This document shows, piece after piece, positions 17,838-26,228 of a DNA stretch of 64,000 nt; positions within the stretch are counted from its first letter, which is position 1, and every line of letters begins with the position of its first letter. The stretch comes from Nocardioides hwasunensis (GTDB lineage: Bacteria > Actinomycetota > Actinomycetes > Propionibacteriales > Nocardioidaceae): NCBI RefSeq assembly GCF_014779665.1, contig NZ_JACXYY010000001.1, forward strand, positions 248,001 to 312,000. Direction: 5' to 3'. The notes beneath the pieces are model-generated. The model saw only the letters and a program-made list of their open reading frames with translations, was not told the DNA's origin and did not search any database. The translations under genes and the position numbers were made by a program.

Positions 17838-18620
17838 GTGCGCGTCAGGAAGCTCGAGCGGAAGCGCGGCTGGGCCTTCGTCGTCGCCGCCGGCATCCTC
17901 AAGCCGACACTGCTGACCGCGACCTCACGCACCTGGATCGACGGCGAGAAGATCCCCGCCTCGGGCGGCTGCATCGTCGCGCTCAACCACATCTCCCACG
18001 TCGACCCGCTGCTGTCGGCGCACTTCGTCTACGACCACGGGCGGCTGCCGCGCTACCTCGCGAAGTCGAGCCTGTTCTCCAACACGTACCTCGGCGGGTT
18101 CCTCACGTCGGCGGGCCAGATCCCGGTCGAGCGGCTCACCCGCAACGCGATCGGGGCCTACGACGCCGCCGTGCGCGCGATCGGCGAGGGTGAGTGCATC
18201 GTGATCTATCCCGAGGGCACCCTCACCCGCGACCCCGACCTGTGGCCGATGAAGGGCAAGACCGGCGCGGCGCGGATCGCCCTCGCCACCGGTTGTCCGG
18301 TGATCCCGGTGGGCCAGTGGGGGGCTCAGGAGATCCTGCCGCCCTACACGAAGACGCCGCACCTGGTGCCGCGCAAGCACGTCACGATGAAGGCCGGGGA
18401 CCCCGTCGACCTGGCCGACCTCGTGGCGGCGCCGCACACCCCGGAGGCCACCGCCGTGGCCACCGACCGCATCATGGCTGCCATCACCGGGCTCGTGGAG
18501 GACGTCCGCGGGGGGACCGCGCCGGCGGTGCGTCTCGATCCGCGCCAGCGTGGCCTGCGCGAGATCGGGAACCCCCACGACGACGAGGACCACACCAGGA
18601 AGAGGAAGCGCAGCCGATGA
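17838..18620 (+). CDS. plsC: 1-acyl-sn-glycerol-3-phosphate acyltransferase (PlsC family)
   Basis: The 260-residue membrane-associated acyltransferase transfers an acyl chain to lysophosphatidic acid. The catalytic NHxxxxD motif is NHISHVD at residues 50-56, and the second motif is IYPEGTLTRD. The C-terminal 25 residues are basic and hydrophilic. Its TGA overlaps the gpsA ATG (ATGA), so it is coupled to glycerol-3-phosphate synthesis, the step before acylation. The GTG start lies after GGGGAGGA. Confidence 0.93.
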   Translation: MRVRKLERKRGWAFVVAAGILKPTLLTATSRTWIDGEKIPASGGCIVALNHISHVDPLLSAHFVYDHGRLPRYLAKSSLFSNTYLGGFLTSAGQIPVERLTRNAIGAYDAAVRAIGEGECIVIYPEGTLTRDPDLWPMKGKTGAARIALATGCPVIPVGQWGAQEILPPYTKTPHLVPRKHVTMKAGDPVDLADLVAAPHTPEATAVATDRIMAAITGLVEDVRGGTAPAVRLDPRQRGLREIGNPHDDEDHTRKRKRSR

Positions 18621-19630
18621 CCGAGCCCAGGACCAAGGTCGCCGTCTTCAGTGCCGGATCGTGGGGCACCGCCTTCTCGCTGGTCCTCGCCGATGCCGGC
18701 AACGACGTGTCGTTGTGGGCGCGCCGTGACGACGTCGTGGAGGCGGTCAACGACCGTCGGGAGAACACCGACTACCTGCCCGGCATCGAGCTGCCGCCGT
18801 CGATCAGCGCGTCGACCGATCCCGAGCAGGTCGCGGCGGACGCCGACGTGGTCGTGCTGACGGTGCCCTCGCAGAGCCTGCGCGAGAACCTCACCGCCTG
18901 GGCGCCGATCATCCCCGAGAAGGCGACGATGGTCTCGCTGATGAAGGGGGTCGAGCTCGGCTCGCTGATGCGGATGAGCGAGGTGATCCAGGAGGTCACC
19001 GACGCCTCGGCCGACCGCATCGCCGTGATCAGCGGCCCCAACCTGGCTCGCGAGATCGCCCGCCGCGAGCCGGCCGCGTCGGTGGTCGCGTGCGTCGACG
19101 AGGACCGGGCCAAGCAGCTCCAGGCGATCACGCACGGGCCGTCGTTCCGGCCCTACACCTCGGTCGACGTCCTCGGCTGCGAGATCGGCGGCGCCTACAA
19201 GAACGTCGTCGGCCTCGCCGTGGGCATGGCCGTCGGTCTCGGCTTCGGCGACAACACCACGGCCTCGGTGATCACCCGCGGCCTCGCCGAGACCGCGCGA
19301 CTCGCGACCGCGCAAGGCGCCAACCCGCTGACCCTGATGGGCCTGGCCGGACTCGGTGACCTCGTCGCGACCTGCTCCTCGCCGCTCTCGCGCAACCGCA
19401 CCTTCGGCGAGCGCCTTGGGCAGGGCATGACGACCGAGGAGATCTACGGCTCCACCCGCCAGGTCGCCGAGGGCGCGAAGTCGTGCAAGTCGCTGCTCGC
19501 CCTTGCCGAGCGCACCGGCGTCGACGCCCCCATCGCGCAGGCGGTGGACGCCGTCGTCGACGGTCGGATGACCGCGCTCGACATGATGAGCTCGTTCATC
19601 GCGCGCGACACCAAGGCCGAGAGGGACTGA
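18617..19630 (+). CDS. gpsA: NAD(P)-dependent glycerol-3-phosphate dehydrogenase
   Basis: The 337-residue enzyme reduces dihydroxyacetone phosphate to sn-glycerol 3-phosphate for phospholipids. The N-terminal nucleotide motif is FSAGSWGTAFS, MKGVELG and ISGPNLAREIA are the catalytic-domain segments, and the conserved lysine is in GGAYKNVVGLA. The late GLGDLVATCSSPLSRN stretch is also diagnostic. The glycine-rich motif reads SAGSWG rather than GAGSWG. It is the second gene of plsC-gpsA; a long hairpin follows eight bases after the stop. Confidence 0.97.
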   Translation: MTEPRTKVAVFSAGSWGTAFSLVLADAGNDVSLWARRDDVVEAVNDRRENTDYLPGIELPPSISASTDPEQVAADADVVVLTVPSQSLRENLTAWAPIIPEKATMVSLMKGVELGSLMRMSEVIQEVTDASADRIAVISGPNLAREIARREPAASVVACVDEDRAKQLQAITHGPSFRPYTSVDVLGCEIGGAYKNVVGLAVGMAVGLGFGDNTTASVITRGLAETARLATAQGANPLTLMGLAGLGDLVATCSSPLSRNRTFGERLGQGMTTEEIYGSTRQVAEGAKSCKSLLALAERTGVDAPIAQAVDAVVDGRMTALDMMSSFIARDTKAERD

Positions 19631-19637
19631 ATACTCT

Positions 19638-19710
19638 CGTGGGGTAGTCCGCATCAAAGTTCCGGTCCCGATGCCCGATCTGGCGGAACTCTGATGCGGA
19701 CTACCCCACG
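19638..19710. repeat. Long intergenic inverted repeat downstream of gpsA
   Basis: Two 26-bp arms with a single mismatch flank a 21-base loop. The left arm begins CGTGGGGTAGTCCGCATCA (19638) and the right arm ends at 19710. It begins eight bases after the gpsA stop and could act as its terminator, although the loop is larger and the stem much longer than usual. It resembles the element at 24087-24130 in the order TAGTCC then GTTCCGG. Confidence 0.8.
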
Positions 19711-19947
19711 GGTGGAGTCCGGCGGCCCGGGACGTCATGGGAATCGGCGGTCCGAACCGGGATCTCTCAGGACGTCGCGAGCGCCCGGACGACCTCGCAG
19801 GCCCGACCGATAGCCGTCGGCGCTGTCCACGGCAGGTGCTCGACGTAGCACGCCTCGGAGGCGTCTGGATCCCGGCCGATGGCGGGCACGCCGGGTGATG
19901 AGTCCATGCCCGTTCCTCGTCGCGCCACGACGAAGCGTTGCACGGTG
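19711..19947. other. Intergenic stretch between gpsA hairpin and metB-like gene
   Basis: This 237-bp stretch is bounded by convergent genes. A minus-strand open frame could encode about 46 residues (from about 19908 to 19767, starting MDSSPGVPAIG). It has no recognisable domain and no good ribosome site, so it is not called as a gene. It may be a decayed gene remnant. No RNA gene or promoter was recognised. Confidence 0.4.
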
Positions 19948-21036
19948 CTAGCCGACGCACCCGTCGAGCGCGGTCCTGAGGTCGTCCCAGAGGTCGTCCA
20001 CGTCCTCGATGCCCACCGACAGCCGCACCAGTCCCTCGGGGATGGTCGCGGCCTCGGCCTTCCAGCGACGGCGACGCTCGAGGCTCGACTCCACACCGCC
20101 GAGCGAGGTGGCGTGGATCCACAGCCGGGTCTTGCGGCAGAGCAGGTCCGCGGCCATCTCGCCCTGGGCCAGCACGATGCTGACGATGCCGCCGAAGCCG
20201 GGGTAGCGCACCTCCGAGAGCGCCGGGTGGTCGCCCAGGCGGCGTACGAGCTCCTGGGCGTTGGCCTGCGACCGCTCCACGCGCAGGTGCAGGGTGCGCA
20301 GCCCCCGCAGCGTCAGCCACGCCTCGAACGGGCCGGGGATCGCACCGACGAGGTCGCGGCGGCCCTTGAGCACGCCGAAGAGCTCGTCGTCGCGCGTCAT
20401 GATCGCGCCCATCTGTACGTCGCTGTGGCCGGCGAGGTACTTGGTGGCGGAGTGCACCACGAGGTCGACGCCGTCCTCGAGCGGGCGCTGGAGCAGGGGA
20501 GTGGCGAAGGTGTTGTCGACCACGACGTAGGCCCCGGCCTCGTGCGCCGCCGCGGTGATCGTCGCGATGTCGGCGACCTCGAGCGCCGGGTTGGTCGGCG
20601 ACTCCAGCCACACGAGAGCGGCGTCCGCGCAGGCCGCGACGACGGCCTCGGTGTCGGTGATGTCGACGAGCTCGGCGCGCAGCCGGCCGCGGGCCTCGAG
20701 GTCGGCGAGCTGCATGACCGTGCCGGTGTAGGCGTGCCGAGGCACCACCACCGTGCCGTCGGCGCCGACCAGGTCGAGCACGGTCGCGACCGCGGCCAGG
20801 CCCGAGGCGAAGGTCAGGCAGCGCCCGCCCTCGAGCTGTCCGAGGGCGTCCTCCAGCGCGGTCCAGGTCGGGTTGCCGTAGCGGCCGTACTCCACCTCGC
20901 CACCGGCGACGTAGGTGGCGGCCATGGTGATCGGCGTGTTCAGCGGAGCGTCGGGCACCCGGTCGGGGCGGCCGGCAGTCACGGCCAACGTCGACGGGGC
21001 CAGTGTGCTGGGCTTGAGCGGTGAGTCTGCGGCCAT
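19948..21036 (-). CDS. Cystathionine gamma-synthase/lyase-family PLP enzyme
   Basis: The 362-residue trans-sulfuration enzyme has the PLP-binding lysine at K199 in HSATKYLAGHSD, the ring-stacking tyrosine in EYGRYGNPT, and the phosphate motif ASGLAA. The family includes cystathionine gamma-synthase, gamma-lyase and methionine gamma-lyase; sequence alone does not separate these. The protein is shorter than MetB of E. coli (386). It is divergent from ddl, with 26 bp between starts, so the two promoters must overlap each other's coding regions. Confidence 0.93.
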   Translation of the reverse strand: MAADSPLKPSTLAPSTLAVTAGRPDRVPDAPLNTPITMAATYVAGGEVEYGRYGNPTWTALEDALGQLEGGRCLTFASGLAAVATVLDLVGADGTVVVPRHAYTGTVMQLADLEARGRLRAELVDITDTEAVVAACADAALVWLESPTNPALEVADIATITAAAHEAGAYVVVDNTFATPLLQRPLEDGVDLVVHSATKYLAGHSDVQMGAIMTRDDELFGVLKGRRDLVGAIPGPFEAWLTLRGLRTLHLRVERSQANAQELVRRLGDHPALSEVRYPGFGGIVSIVLAQGEMAADLLCRKTRLWIHATSLGGVESSLERRRRWKAEAATIPEGLVRLSVGIEDVDDLWDDLRTALDGCVG

Positions 21037-21062
21037 GGGCGCCAGCGTAGGTGGATAGGGTC

Positions 21063-22214
21063 ATGGCGATGAACGACACCTCTGCCGACAAGACTCCGGA
21101 CCAGACCCCGCGCAAGCCCCGCGTCGCCGTCGTCTTCGGTGGACGCTCCTCCGAGCACGGCATCTCGTGCGTCACCGCCGGCAGCGTGCTCGCGGCGATC
21201 GACCGCGACGCCTACGACGTGGTCCCCGTCGGGATCGCGACCGACGGCCGGTGGGTGCTCGAGGCCGACGAGCCCGCGCGGCTCGCGATCCGTGGCACCG
21301 ACCTCCCGGAGGTCGACGCCGAGCGCTCGCCCGTCGCCCTGATGGGCGCCACCACCGGCACCGACCTCGTGGTCACCGAGCCGACCAGCGTCCCGTCGGT
21401 CATCGGCGAGGTCGACGTGGTCTTCCCGCTGCTCCACGGCCCGTGGGGCGAGGACGGCACCCTGCAGGGGCTGCTCGAGATGGCCGCAGTGCGCTACGTC
21501 GGCTCCGGCGTGCTGGCCTCGGCCATCGGGATGGACAAGGCCTACATGAAGGTCGTGCTGCAGGCGGCCGGGCTCCCGGTCACCCCGGGCATCGTCGTCA
21601 CCCGCTCGGAGCTCAAGCAGGACCCCGTCGGCGTACGCGCACGGGTGGAGGCGCTCGGCTTCCCCTCCTTCGCCAAGCCCGCCCGAGCCGGGTCGAGCAT
21701 GGGCATCAGCAAGGTCCACGACGCCTCCGAGATCGAGGTGGCGCTCGAGGAGGCCTTCCGCCACGACCCCAAGGTGCTCGTCGAGCAGTCGATGGAGGGC
21801 GGCCGTGAGGTCGAGTGCGGGGTGCTCGGCACGATCGAGGGCCCGCCCGAGACCTCCCGCCCGGGCGAGGTCCGCACCGGCGGCGACCACGAGTTCTACG
21901 ACTTCGAGGCGAAGTACCTCGCCGACCAACAGACCGAGATCGACATCCCCGCCGACCTGCCGGCCGAGACCGAGCAGGAGCTCCGCGCGATGGCGGTGCG
22001 CGCCTTCGAGGCGCTCTCGTGCGAGGGCCTGGCCCGCGTCGACTTCTTCGTGATGCCCGACGGCTCGCTCGTGATCAACGAGCTGAACACCATGCCGGGC
22101 TTCACGCCCACGTCGATGTATCCGCAGATGTGGGCCGCGTCCGGGCTGACCTATCCCGAGCTGGTCGACCGGCTCGTGCAGCTCGCCCTGCGCCGCGACA
22201 CCGGCCTCCGCTGA
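21063..22214 (+). CDS. ddl: D-alanine--D-alanine ligase
   Basis: The 383-residue ATP-grasp enzyme joins two D-alanines for peptidoglycan. It begins with PRVAVVFGGRSSEHGISC, the Ddl N-terminal motif. LLHGPWGEDGTLQGLLE, then the ATP-grasp segments KPARAGSSMGISKV and EFYDFEAKY, and finally VINELNTMPGFTPTSMYPQMW carry the metal and substrate residues. I chose ATG 21063 behind GGATAGGG; GTG 21051 is possible. In many actinobacteria ddl lies near gpsA and thiL, as here. Confidence 0.97.
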   Translation: MAMNDTSADKTPDQTPRKPRVAVVFGGRSSEHGISCVTAGSVLAAIDRDAYDVVPVGIATDGRWVLEADEPARLAIRGTDLPEVDAERSPVALMGATTGTDLVVTEPTSVPSVIGEVDVVFPLLHGPWGEDGTLQGLLEMAAVRYVGSGVLASAIGMDKAYMKVVLQAAGLPVTPGIVVTRSELKQDPVGVRARVEALGFPSFAKPARAGSSMGISKVHDASEIEVALEEAFRHDPKVLVEQSMEGGREVECGVLGTIEGPPETSRPGEVRTGGDHEFYDFEAKYLADQQTEIDIPADLPAETEQELRAMAVRAFEALSCEGLARVDFFVMPDGSLVINELNTMPGFTPTSMYPQMWAASGLTYPELVDRLVQLALRRDTGLR

Positions 22215-22216
22215 CG

Positions 22217-22248
22217 CCTGCCTCGAGCCCCAACGCGCTAGAGGCAGG
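22217..22248. terminator. Candidate bidirectional terminator, ddl / DUF3515 gene
   Basis: The arms CCTGCCTC and GAGGCAGG are perfect over 8 bp with a 16-base loop. They lie in the 23-bp gap between two convergent genes and extend into the last codons of the minus-strand gene. The loop is long, so the call is moderate. Confidence 0.45.
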
Positions 22249-22738
22249 ACAGGCCCTCACCGAGGTGCTCGGTGAGCGCCGGCGCCAGCTCGGCCAGCGC
22301 GCGGTCGATCCCGTCGGTGCGGTAGTCGGCGGGCACCTCGACCTCGACGTAGGGCTCCAGGCTGAGGGCGATCGGTGTCGCGTCGTCGCGAAGGTCGGAG
22401 AGCTGGCCCGCAGGGACGTACCAGCCGACGCCGGCGATGACGCTGCACTCGGCCGTGGGCTCGTAGTCGGTCGGCTGCCGCACGCCGCACGTGAGGACGT
22501 ACGCCGGATCACCCCACGCGGCGCCCAACGCACCCGCCGGCTCGACGTCGCGCCGCTCCTGACCGGCGAGCGTGTCGGGCAGGTCGGCGACCAGCGCCTC
22601 GCAGGCGGCGCGGTCGGACCCGGACAGGTCGGGTGGGTCGTCGATCTCGATCGTGCTGCTGCACGCCGCCAGCGCCAGGAACGCCGCAGACGCGACGACG
22701 CCCCGGCCCGAGGGGCCGGGGCGTCGTCGCTCGGGCAC
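22238..22738 (-). CDS. DUF3515 family lipoprotein
   Basis: The 166-residue actinobacterial DUF3515 protein has a signal sequence ending in the lipobox ALAACSS, so it should be lipid-anchored outside the membrane. Conserved pieces are the cysteine-bearing AACEALVADLP and the WGDPAYVLTCGV segment. The function is not known. The only plausible start is GTG 22738; an 18-bp perfect hairpin overlaps its first codons, which encode PERRRPGPSGRG. It commonly lies between ddl and thiL in actinobacteria, as it does here. Confidence 0.85.
   Translation of the reverse strand: MPERRRPGPSGRGVVASAAFLALAACSSTIEIDDPPDLSGSDRAACEALVADLPDTLAGQERRDVEPAGALGAAWGDPAYVLTCGVRQPTDYEPTAECSVIAGVGWYVPAGQLSDLRDDATPIALSLEPYVEVEVPADYRTDGIDRALAELAPALTEHLGEGLSCL
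22692..22730. terminator. 18-bp perfect hairpin downstream of the Lrp-domain gene
   Basis: The arms GCGACGACGCCCCGGCCC and GGGCCGGGGCGTCGTCGC pair perfectly around a GAG loop. It lies 41 bases after the stop of the minus-strand Lrp-domain gene, so it should terminate that transcript. It also covers the first codons of the downstream DUF3515 gene on the same strand, an unusual place for a terminator. Confidence 0.8.
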
Positions 22739-22770
22739 GTGTGGCCTGGTCCGGGGCTGCAGGACCAGGC

Positions 22771-23007
22771 TCAGATGTGGACGACCGGGCAGGTGAGCGT
22801 GCGGGTGATGCCGTCGAGGTTCTGGACCTTCGAGACGACGAGCTTGCCCAGCTCGTCGACGTTCTTGGCCTCGGCGCGGACGATCACGTCGTAGGGACCG
22901 GTGACGTCCTCAGCGAGCGTGACGCCGTTGACCTGGGCGATCTCGCGGGCGACCTCGGCGGCCTTGCCGACGTCGGTCTGGATCAGGATGTAGGCCTGGA
23001 CGACCAT
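22771..23007 (-). CDS. Stand-alone Lrp/AsnC ligand-binding (RAM) domain protein
   Basis: The 78-residue product consists only of the RAM domain of Lrp/AsnC regulators; it begins MVVQAYILIQTDVGKAAEVA and contains EDVTGPYDVIVRAEAKNVDELGKLV. There is no DNA-binding HTH. Such stand-alone RAM proteins are common in actinobacteria and can bind small molecules or form mixed oligomers with full-length Lrp proteins. The start at 23007 follows a GGACTCCTCGG-type leader; an upstream in-frame extension is unlikely. It is divergent from thiL. Confidence 0.88.
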   Translation of the reverse strand: MVVQAYILIQTDVGKAAEVAREIAQVNGVTLAEDVTGPYDVIVRAEAKNVDELGKLVVSKVQNLDGITRTLTCPVVHI

Positions 23008-23124
23008 CGTGGACTCCTCGGTCTCGTTCATCGGGTGTGACCGGCACAACCTACCGCGCGGCGCAGGTCACCCGACAGGGGCCGGGTGACAGTGGTCACC
23101 CGGCCGGTCTGGTGGGATGGGGAC

Positions 23125-24075
23125 ATGGCTCTCGACGTGGACGCAACCCTCGGTGAGGCAGGCGAGTTCGGCCTCATCTCGCAGCTCGTGGAGATCTTCG
23201 AGGGCGACGAGCACGTGCTCGTCGGGCCGGGCGACGACGCCGCGGTGCTGCGCATCAAGCACGGCCACGTGGTGGTCTCGACCGACCTGATGGTCGAGGG
23301 CCGGCACTTCCGCCGCGACTGGGCCTCGGCCTCCGACGTGGGCCACCGCGCGGCCGCGCAGAACCTGTCCGACATCAACGCCATGGGCGGCACCGCCCGC
23401 CACCTCACCATCGGCCTCGCCGCGCCGGCGGACCTGCCGCTCGCCTGGGCGCTCGACTTCGCGCGGGGCTTCGCCGAGGAGTGCGCAGGCATCGGGGCCA
23501 CCGTGGTCGGCGGGGACGTCACCCGCGCCGACGAGATCGTCATCGCGGTCACGGTGATGGGTCAGTGCACGCAGGCGCCGGTGCTCCGCTCGGGCGCGCA
23601 GCCGGGCGACGTGCTCGCCCTCACCGGGCGCCAGGGGTGGGCGGCGGGCGGGCTCGCCGTCCTGGGCCGCGGGTTCCGCTCACCGCGGGCCCTGGTCGAG
23701 GCCTACCGTCGCCCCGAGCCGCCGTACGCCGCCGGGAAGGAGGCCGCCGAGGCCGGCGCGACCTCCCTCATCGACATCTCCGACGGCCTCCTCGCCGAGG
23801 CCGGGCACCTCGCGGAGGCGAGCGGGGTCGCGATCGACGTACGCCGTGACGCCTTCGACGTGCCGGAGCCGCTCCAGGCGGTCGGGGCCGCCTTGGGGGC
23901 CGACCCGATCGAGTTCATCCTGGGTGGGGGAGACGACCACGCGCTCCTCGCCACCTTCCCCGACACCGCCTCGGTCCCCGCCGGCTGGCAGGTCGTCGGC
24001 GCTGTGCGCGAGGGCGAGGGCGTCACGGTCGACGGAGCGGCGTACGACGGCCCGACCGGCTGGACCCACTTCTGA
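23125..24075 (+). CDS. thiL: Thiamine-monophosphate kinase
   Basis: The 316-residue enzyme phosphorylates thiamine monophosphate to thiamine diphosphate. It has the AIRS/PurM-like N-terminal motif GPGDDAAVL, STDLMVEGRHFRRDW, NLSDINAMGG, then VGGDVTRAD and DISDGLLAEAGHLAEAS. Length matches the family. ATG 23125 is preceded by GGGATGGGGAC. No TPP riboswitch signature precedes it, and no other thiamine gene is nearby. Confidence 0.96.
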   Translation: MALDVDATLGEAGEFGLISQLVEIFEGDEHVLVGPGDDAAVLRIKHGHVVVSTDLMVEGRHFRRDWASASDVGHRAAAQNLSDINAMGGTARHLTIGLAAPADLPLAWALDFARGFAEECAGIGATVVGGDVTRADEIVIAVTVMGQCTQAPVLRSGAQPGDVLALTGRQGWAAGGLAVLGRGFRSPRALVEAYRRPEPPYAAGKEAAEAGATSLIDISDGLLAEAGHLAEASGVAIDVRRDAFDVPEPLQAVGAALGADPIEFILGGGDDHALLATFPDTASVPAGWQVVGAVREGEGVTVDGAAYDGPTGWTHF

Positions 24076-24086
24076 CCCCACCTCGA

Positions 24087-24130
24087 GATAGTCCCCTACG
24101 TTCCGGGCACCCAGAACGTAGGGGACTATC
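24087..24130. repeat. 17-bp perfect intergenic inverted repeat downstream of thiL
   Basis: Left arm GATAGTCCCCTACGTTC (24087-24103) and right arm GAACGTAGGGGACTATC (24114-24130) flank a 10-base loop. It starts 11 bases after the thiL stop and could end that transcript. It resembles the longer repeat at 19638-19710. Confidence 0.82.
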
Positions 24131-24142
24131 CCCGGAGGACGA

Positions 24143-24176
24143 CGAAGCCCCCGCCGCTGCAGCGACGGGGGCTTCG
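24143..24176 (-). terminator. rpmB terminator
   Basis: The arms CGAAGCCCCCG and CGGGGGCTTCG are perfect over 11 bp with a 12-base loop. It lies about 18 bases downstream of the minus-strand rpmB stop, directly next to the thiL repeat, so each convergent gene has its own hairpin. Confidence 0.75.
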
Positions 24177-24194
24177 ACGAAGTTCTGGGTCAGG

Positions 24195-24380
24195 TCAGCG
24201 CGAGACCTTGCCGGCCTTGAGGCAGCCGGTGCAGACGTTGAGGCGCTTGGGCGTGCCGTTGACGGTCGCCCGGACGCGCTGGATGTTGGGGTTGAAGCGA
24301 CGCTTCGTGATCTTGCGCGACCAGGGACGGTTGTTTCCGAAGCCCGGCTTCTTGGCGCAGATGTCGCAGACGGCAGCCAC
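24195..24380 (-). CDS. rpmB: 50S ribosomal protein bL28, zinc-ribbon form
   Basis: The 61-residue bL28 begins AAVCDICAKKPGFGNNRPWS. Two CxxC pairs (CDIC and CTGC) mark the zinc-binding C+ version. GTG 24380 is the natural start. In actinobacteria rpmB often precedes the DAK2 protein and recG divergently, as here. The bL32 encoded at 30284 is also the zinc form. Confidence 0.97.
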   Translation of the reverse strand: MAAVCDICAKKPGFGNNRPWSRKITKRRFNPNIQRVRATVNGTPKRLNVCTGCLKAGKVSR

Positions 24381-24568
24381 CGTGCACTCCGATCCGTTCG
24401 AGGTTGGTTGAGGTCGATCAGGCCTGCACCGCAGAAGCGGCAGCAGGCAACCGCGCAAGAGTAGCCGAGGTCCGGCGACGAGATGAAATCGCAGGCACGG
24501 TCGGCGCCGGGCACTACTCTGTGGCGCGCACCGCGACGCCTCACCAGAACCAGGAGTGCACCGACTCG
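24381..24568. promoter_or_regulatory. Divergent control region between rpmB and fakA-like gene
   Basis: This 188-bp gap must contain promoters in both directions. A TACTCT at about 24513 could be a -10 for the plus-strand operon, but no convincing -35 was found. No Zur-like palindrome is visible even though rpmB encodes the zinc form of bL28. Confidence 0.35.
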
Positions 24569-26212
24569 ATGGAGCCAGTCAGCCACGGCATCACCCTGGA
24601 CGGCGTCGCCCGGTTCGTCGACATCGCGACCGATGCCCTGTCCTCGGCGCGCGAGGAGATCGACTCCCTCAACGTCTACCCGGTGCCCGACGGCGACACC
24701 GGCACCAACATGTTCCTCACCGTCTCCGCGGCCCGTGACGAGCTTCGCGCGGCCCGCGCGGCCGATCCCGACCTGAGCCTCGAGGCCGGCATGGCGCTCC
24801 TGGCGCGTGCCGCTCTGATGGGGGCGCGCGGCAACTCCGGCGTGATCCTCAGCCAGATGCTGCGGGCCTACGTCGCACACCTCGCCGGCGCCGACGGCCA
24901 GGCTCCGCGCGCGCGCACCATCGCCGCCGCGATGTCGGCGGCCACCGATGCCAGCTACGCCGCGGTCGGCACCCCGGTCGAGGGCACGATCCTGACCGTC
25001 GCCCGCGCGGCGTCCGACGCCGCCGTGACAGCCGCCGAAGACGCCGACGCGCGCGCTCGCGACGTCTTCACCGCAGCCGCCGCTGCCGCCCGCGTCGCCC
25101 TCGCCCGTACGCCGGAGCAGCTCGCCGTCCTGGCCCAGGCGGGCGTGGTCGACGCCGGCGGCCGCGGCCTCACCGTGGTGCTCGACGCCGTCGAGACGAC
25201 TGCGACGGGGCGCCGGCCCTCGCCCTGGTCCGCGCCGATCGGCACCCACCACATCCGGGTGGCGAGCCACCTCCCCGACGACGACCTCACCGAGGACGGG
25301 CCGGGCTACGAGGTGATGTATCTCCTCGATGCTCCCGACGACACGGTCCCGGCCCTGCGTGCGAGCCTCGCGGGCCTCGGCGACAGCCTGGTGGTGGTGG
25401 GCGGCGACGGCCTGTGGAACGTCCACGTCCACGTCGACGACGTCGGCGCCGCCATCGAGGCCGGCATCGGGGCCGGTCGCCCCTATCGCATCCGCGTCAC
25501 CCACTTCGCCGAGCAGATCGCCGCCGCACGACCCCGACCCTCGACCCGCGCCGGCCGCAAGGTGGTCGCCGTGGCCGCCGGTCCGGGTCTCTCGGCCCTC
25601 TTCGCGTCCGCGGGTGCCGTGGTGGTGGACGGCGGTCCGGGTCAGCGACCGTCGACCGGCCAGCTGCTCGAGGCGATCATCGACTGCGGGGCCGCCGAGG
25701 TCGTCGTGCTGCCCAACGACGGCGACACGGTCCGTGCTGCCGAGATCGCCGCCCGCACCGCCGAGGCCGAGCACGACGTGCAGGTCGAGGTGATCCCCAC
25801 GCAGGCGCAGGTCCAGGGGCTCGCCGCGATCTCGGTCCACGAGCCCGGTCGCGGGTTCGACGCCGACGTCCGCGAGATGACCGCGACCGCCCGCCATGCC
25901 CGCCACGGTGCGGTGACGATCGCTGCACGGCAGGCGATCACCATGGCCGGCCCCTGCGAGCCCGGCGACGCCCTCGGCGTCATCGCCGGTGACTTCGCGG
26001 TCGTCGGCCAGGACCTGGAGGCGGTGGCCACCGAGGTGCTCGAGCGCCTCCTCGCCGGTGGCGGCGAGCTCGTCACGATCGTGTCCGGCGACGGTGGGGT
26101 CGAGCTGGCCGCCACGGTCGCCGCCCACGTCGAGGACCGGCACCCGACCGTCGACGTGGCGGTCCACGACGGCGGCCAGCCCCGCTACCCGCTGCTCGTC
26201 AGCGTCGAGTGA
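24569..26212 (+). CDS. DAK2-domain protein, FakA/YloV-like fatty-acid kinase
   Basis: The 547-residue product has a DhaL/DAK2 domain at residues about 5-200, with the Mg-ADP motif NVYPVPDGDTGTNM and GARGNSGVILSQ. A middle region and a C-terminal FakA-type domain follow, ending in HDGGQPRYPLLVSVE. FakA phosphorylates fatty acids held by a FakB (DegV) partner; no FakB is in this window. It is the usual neighbour of recG in actinobacteria, whose start is 16 bp downstream. The ATG follows CAGGAG at twelve bases. Confidence 0.9.
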   Translation: MEPVSHGITLDGVARFVDIATDALSSAREEIDSLNVYPVPDGDTGTNMFLTVSAARDELRAARAADPDLSLEAGMALLARAALMGARGNSGVILSQMLRAYVAHLAGADGQAPRARTIAAAMSAATDASYAAVGTPVEGTILTVARAASDAAVTAAEDADARARDVFTAAAAAARVALARTPEQLAVLAQAGVVDAGGRGLTVVLDAVETTATGRRPSPWSAPIGTHHIRVASHLPDDDLTEDGPGYEVMYLLDAPDDTVPALRASLAGLGDSLVVVGGDGLWNVHVHVDDVGAAIEAGIGAGRPYRIRVTHFAEQIAAARPRPSTRAGRKVVAVAAGPGLSALFASAGAVVVDGGPGQRPSTGQLLEAIIDCGAAEVVVLPNDGDTVRAAEIAARTAEAEHDVQVEVIPTQAQVQGLAAISVHEPGRGFDADVREMTATARHARHGAVTIAARQAITMAGPCEPGDALGVIAGDFAVVGQDLEAVATEVLERLLAGGGELVTIVSGDGGVELAATVAAHVEDRHPTVDVAVHDGGQPRYPLLVSVE

Positions 26213-26228
26213 GCGGCGGGATCGGCAC

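Noticed and set aside
19767..19908. Possible 46-residue minus-strand protein beginning MDSSPGVPAIG downstream of the metB-like gene
   Set aside because: No ribosome site, no recognisable domain, and it lies between convergent genes. It may be a remnant, but there is not enough to call it.
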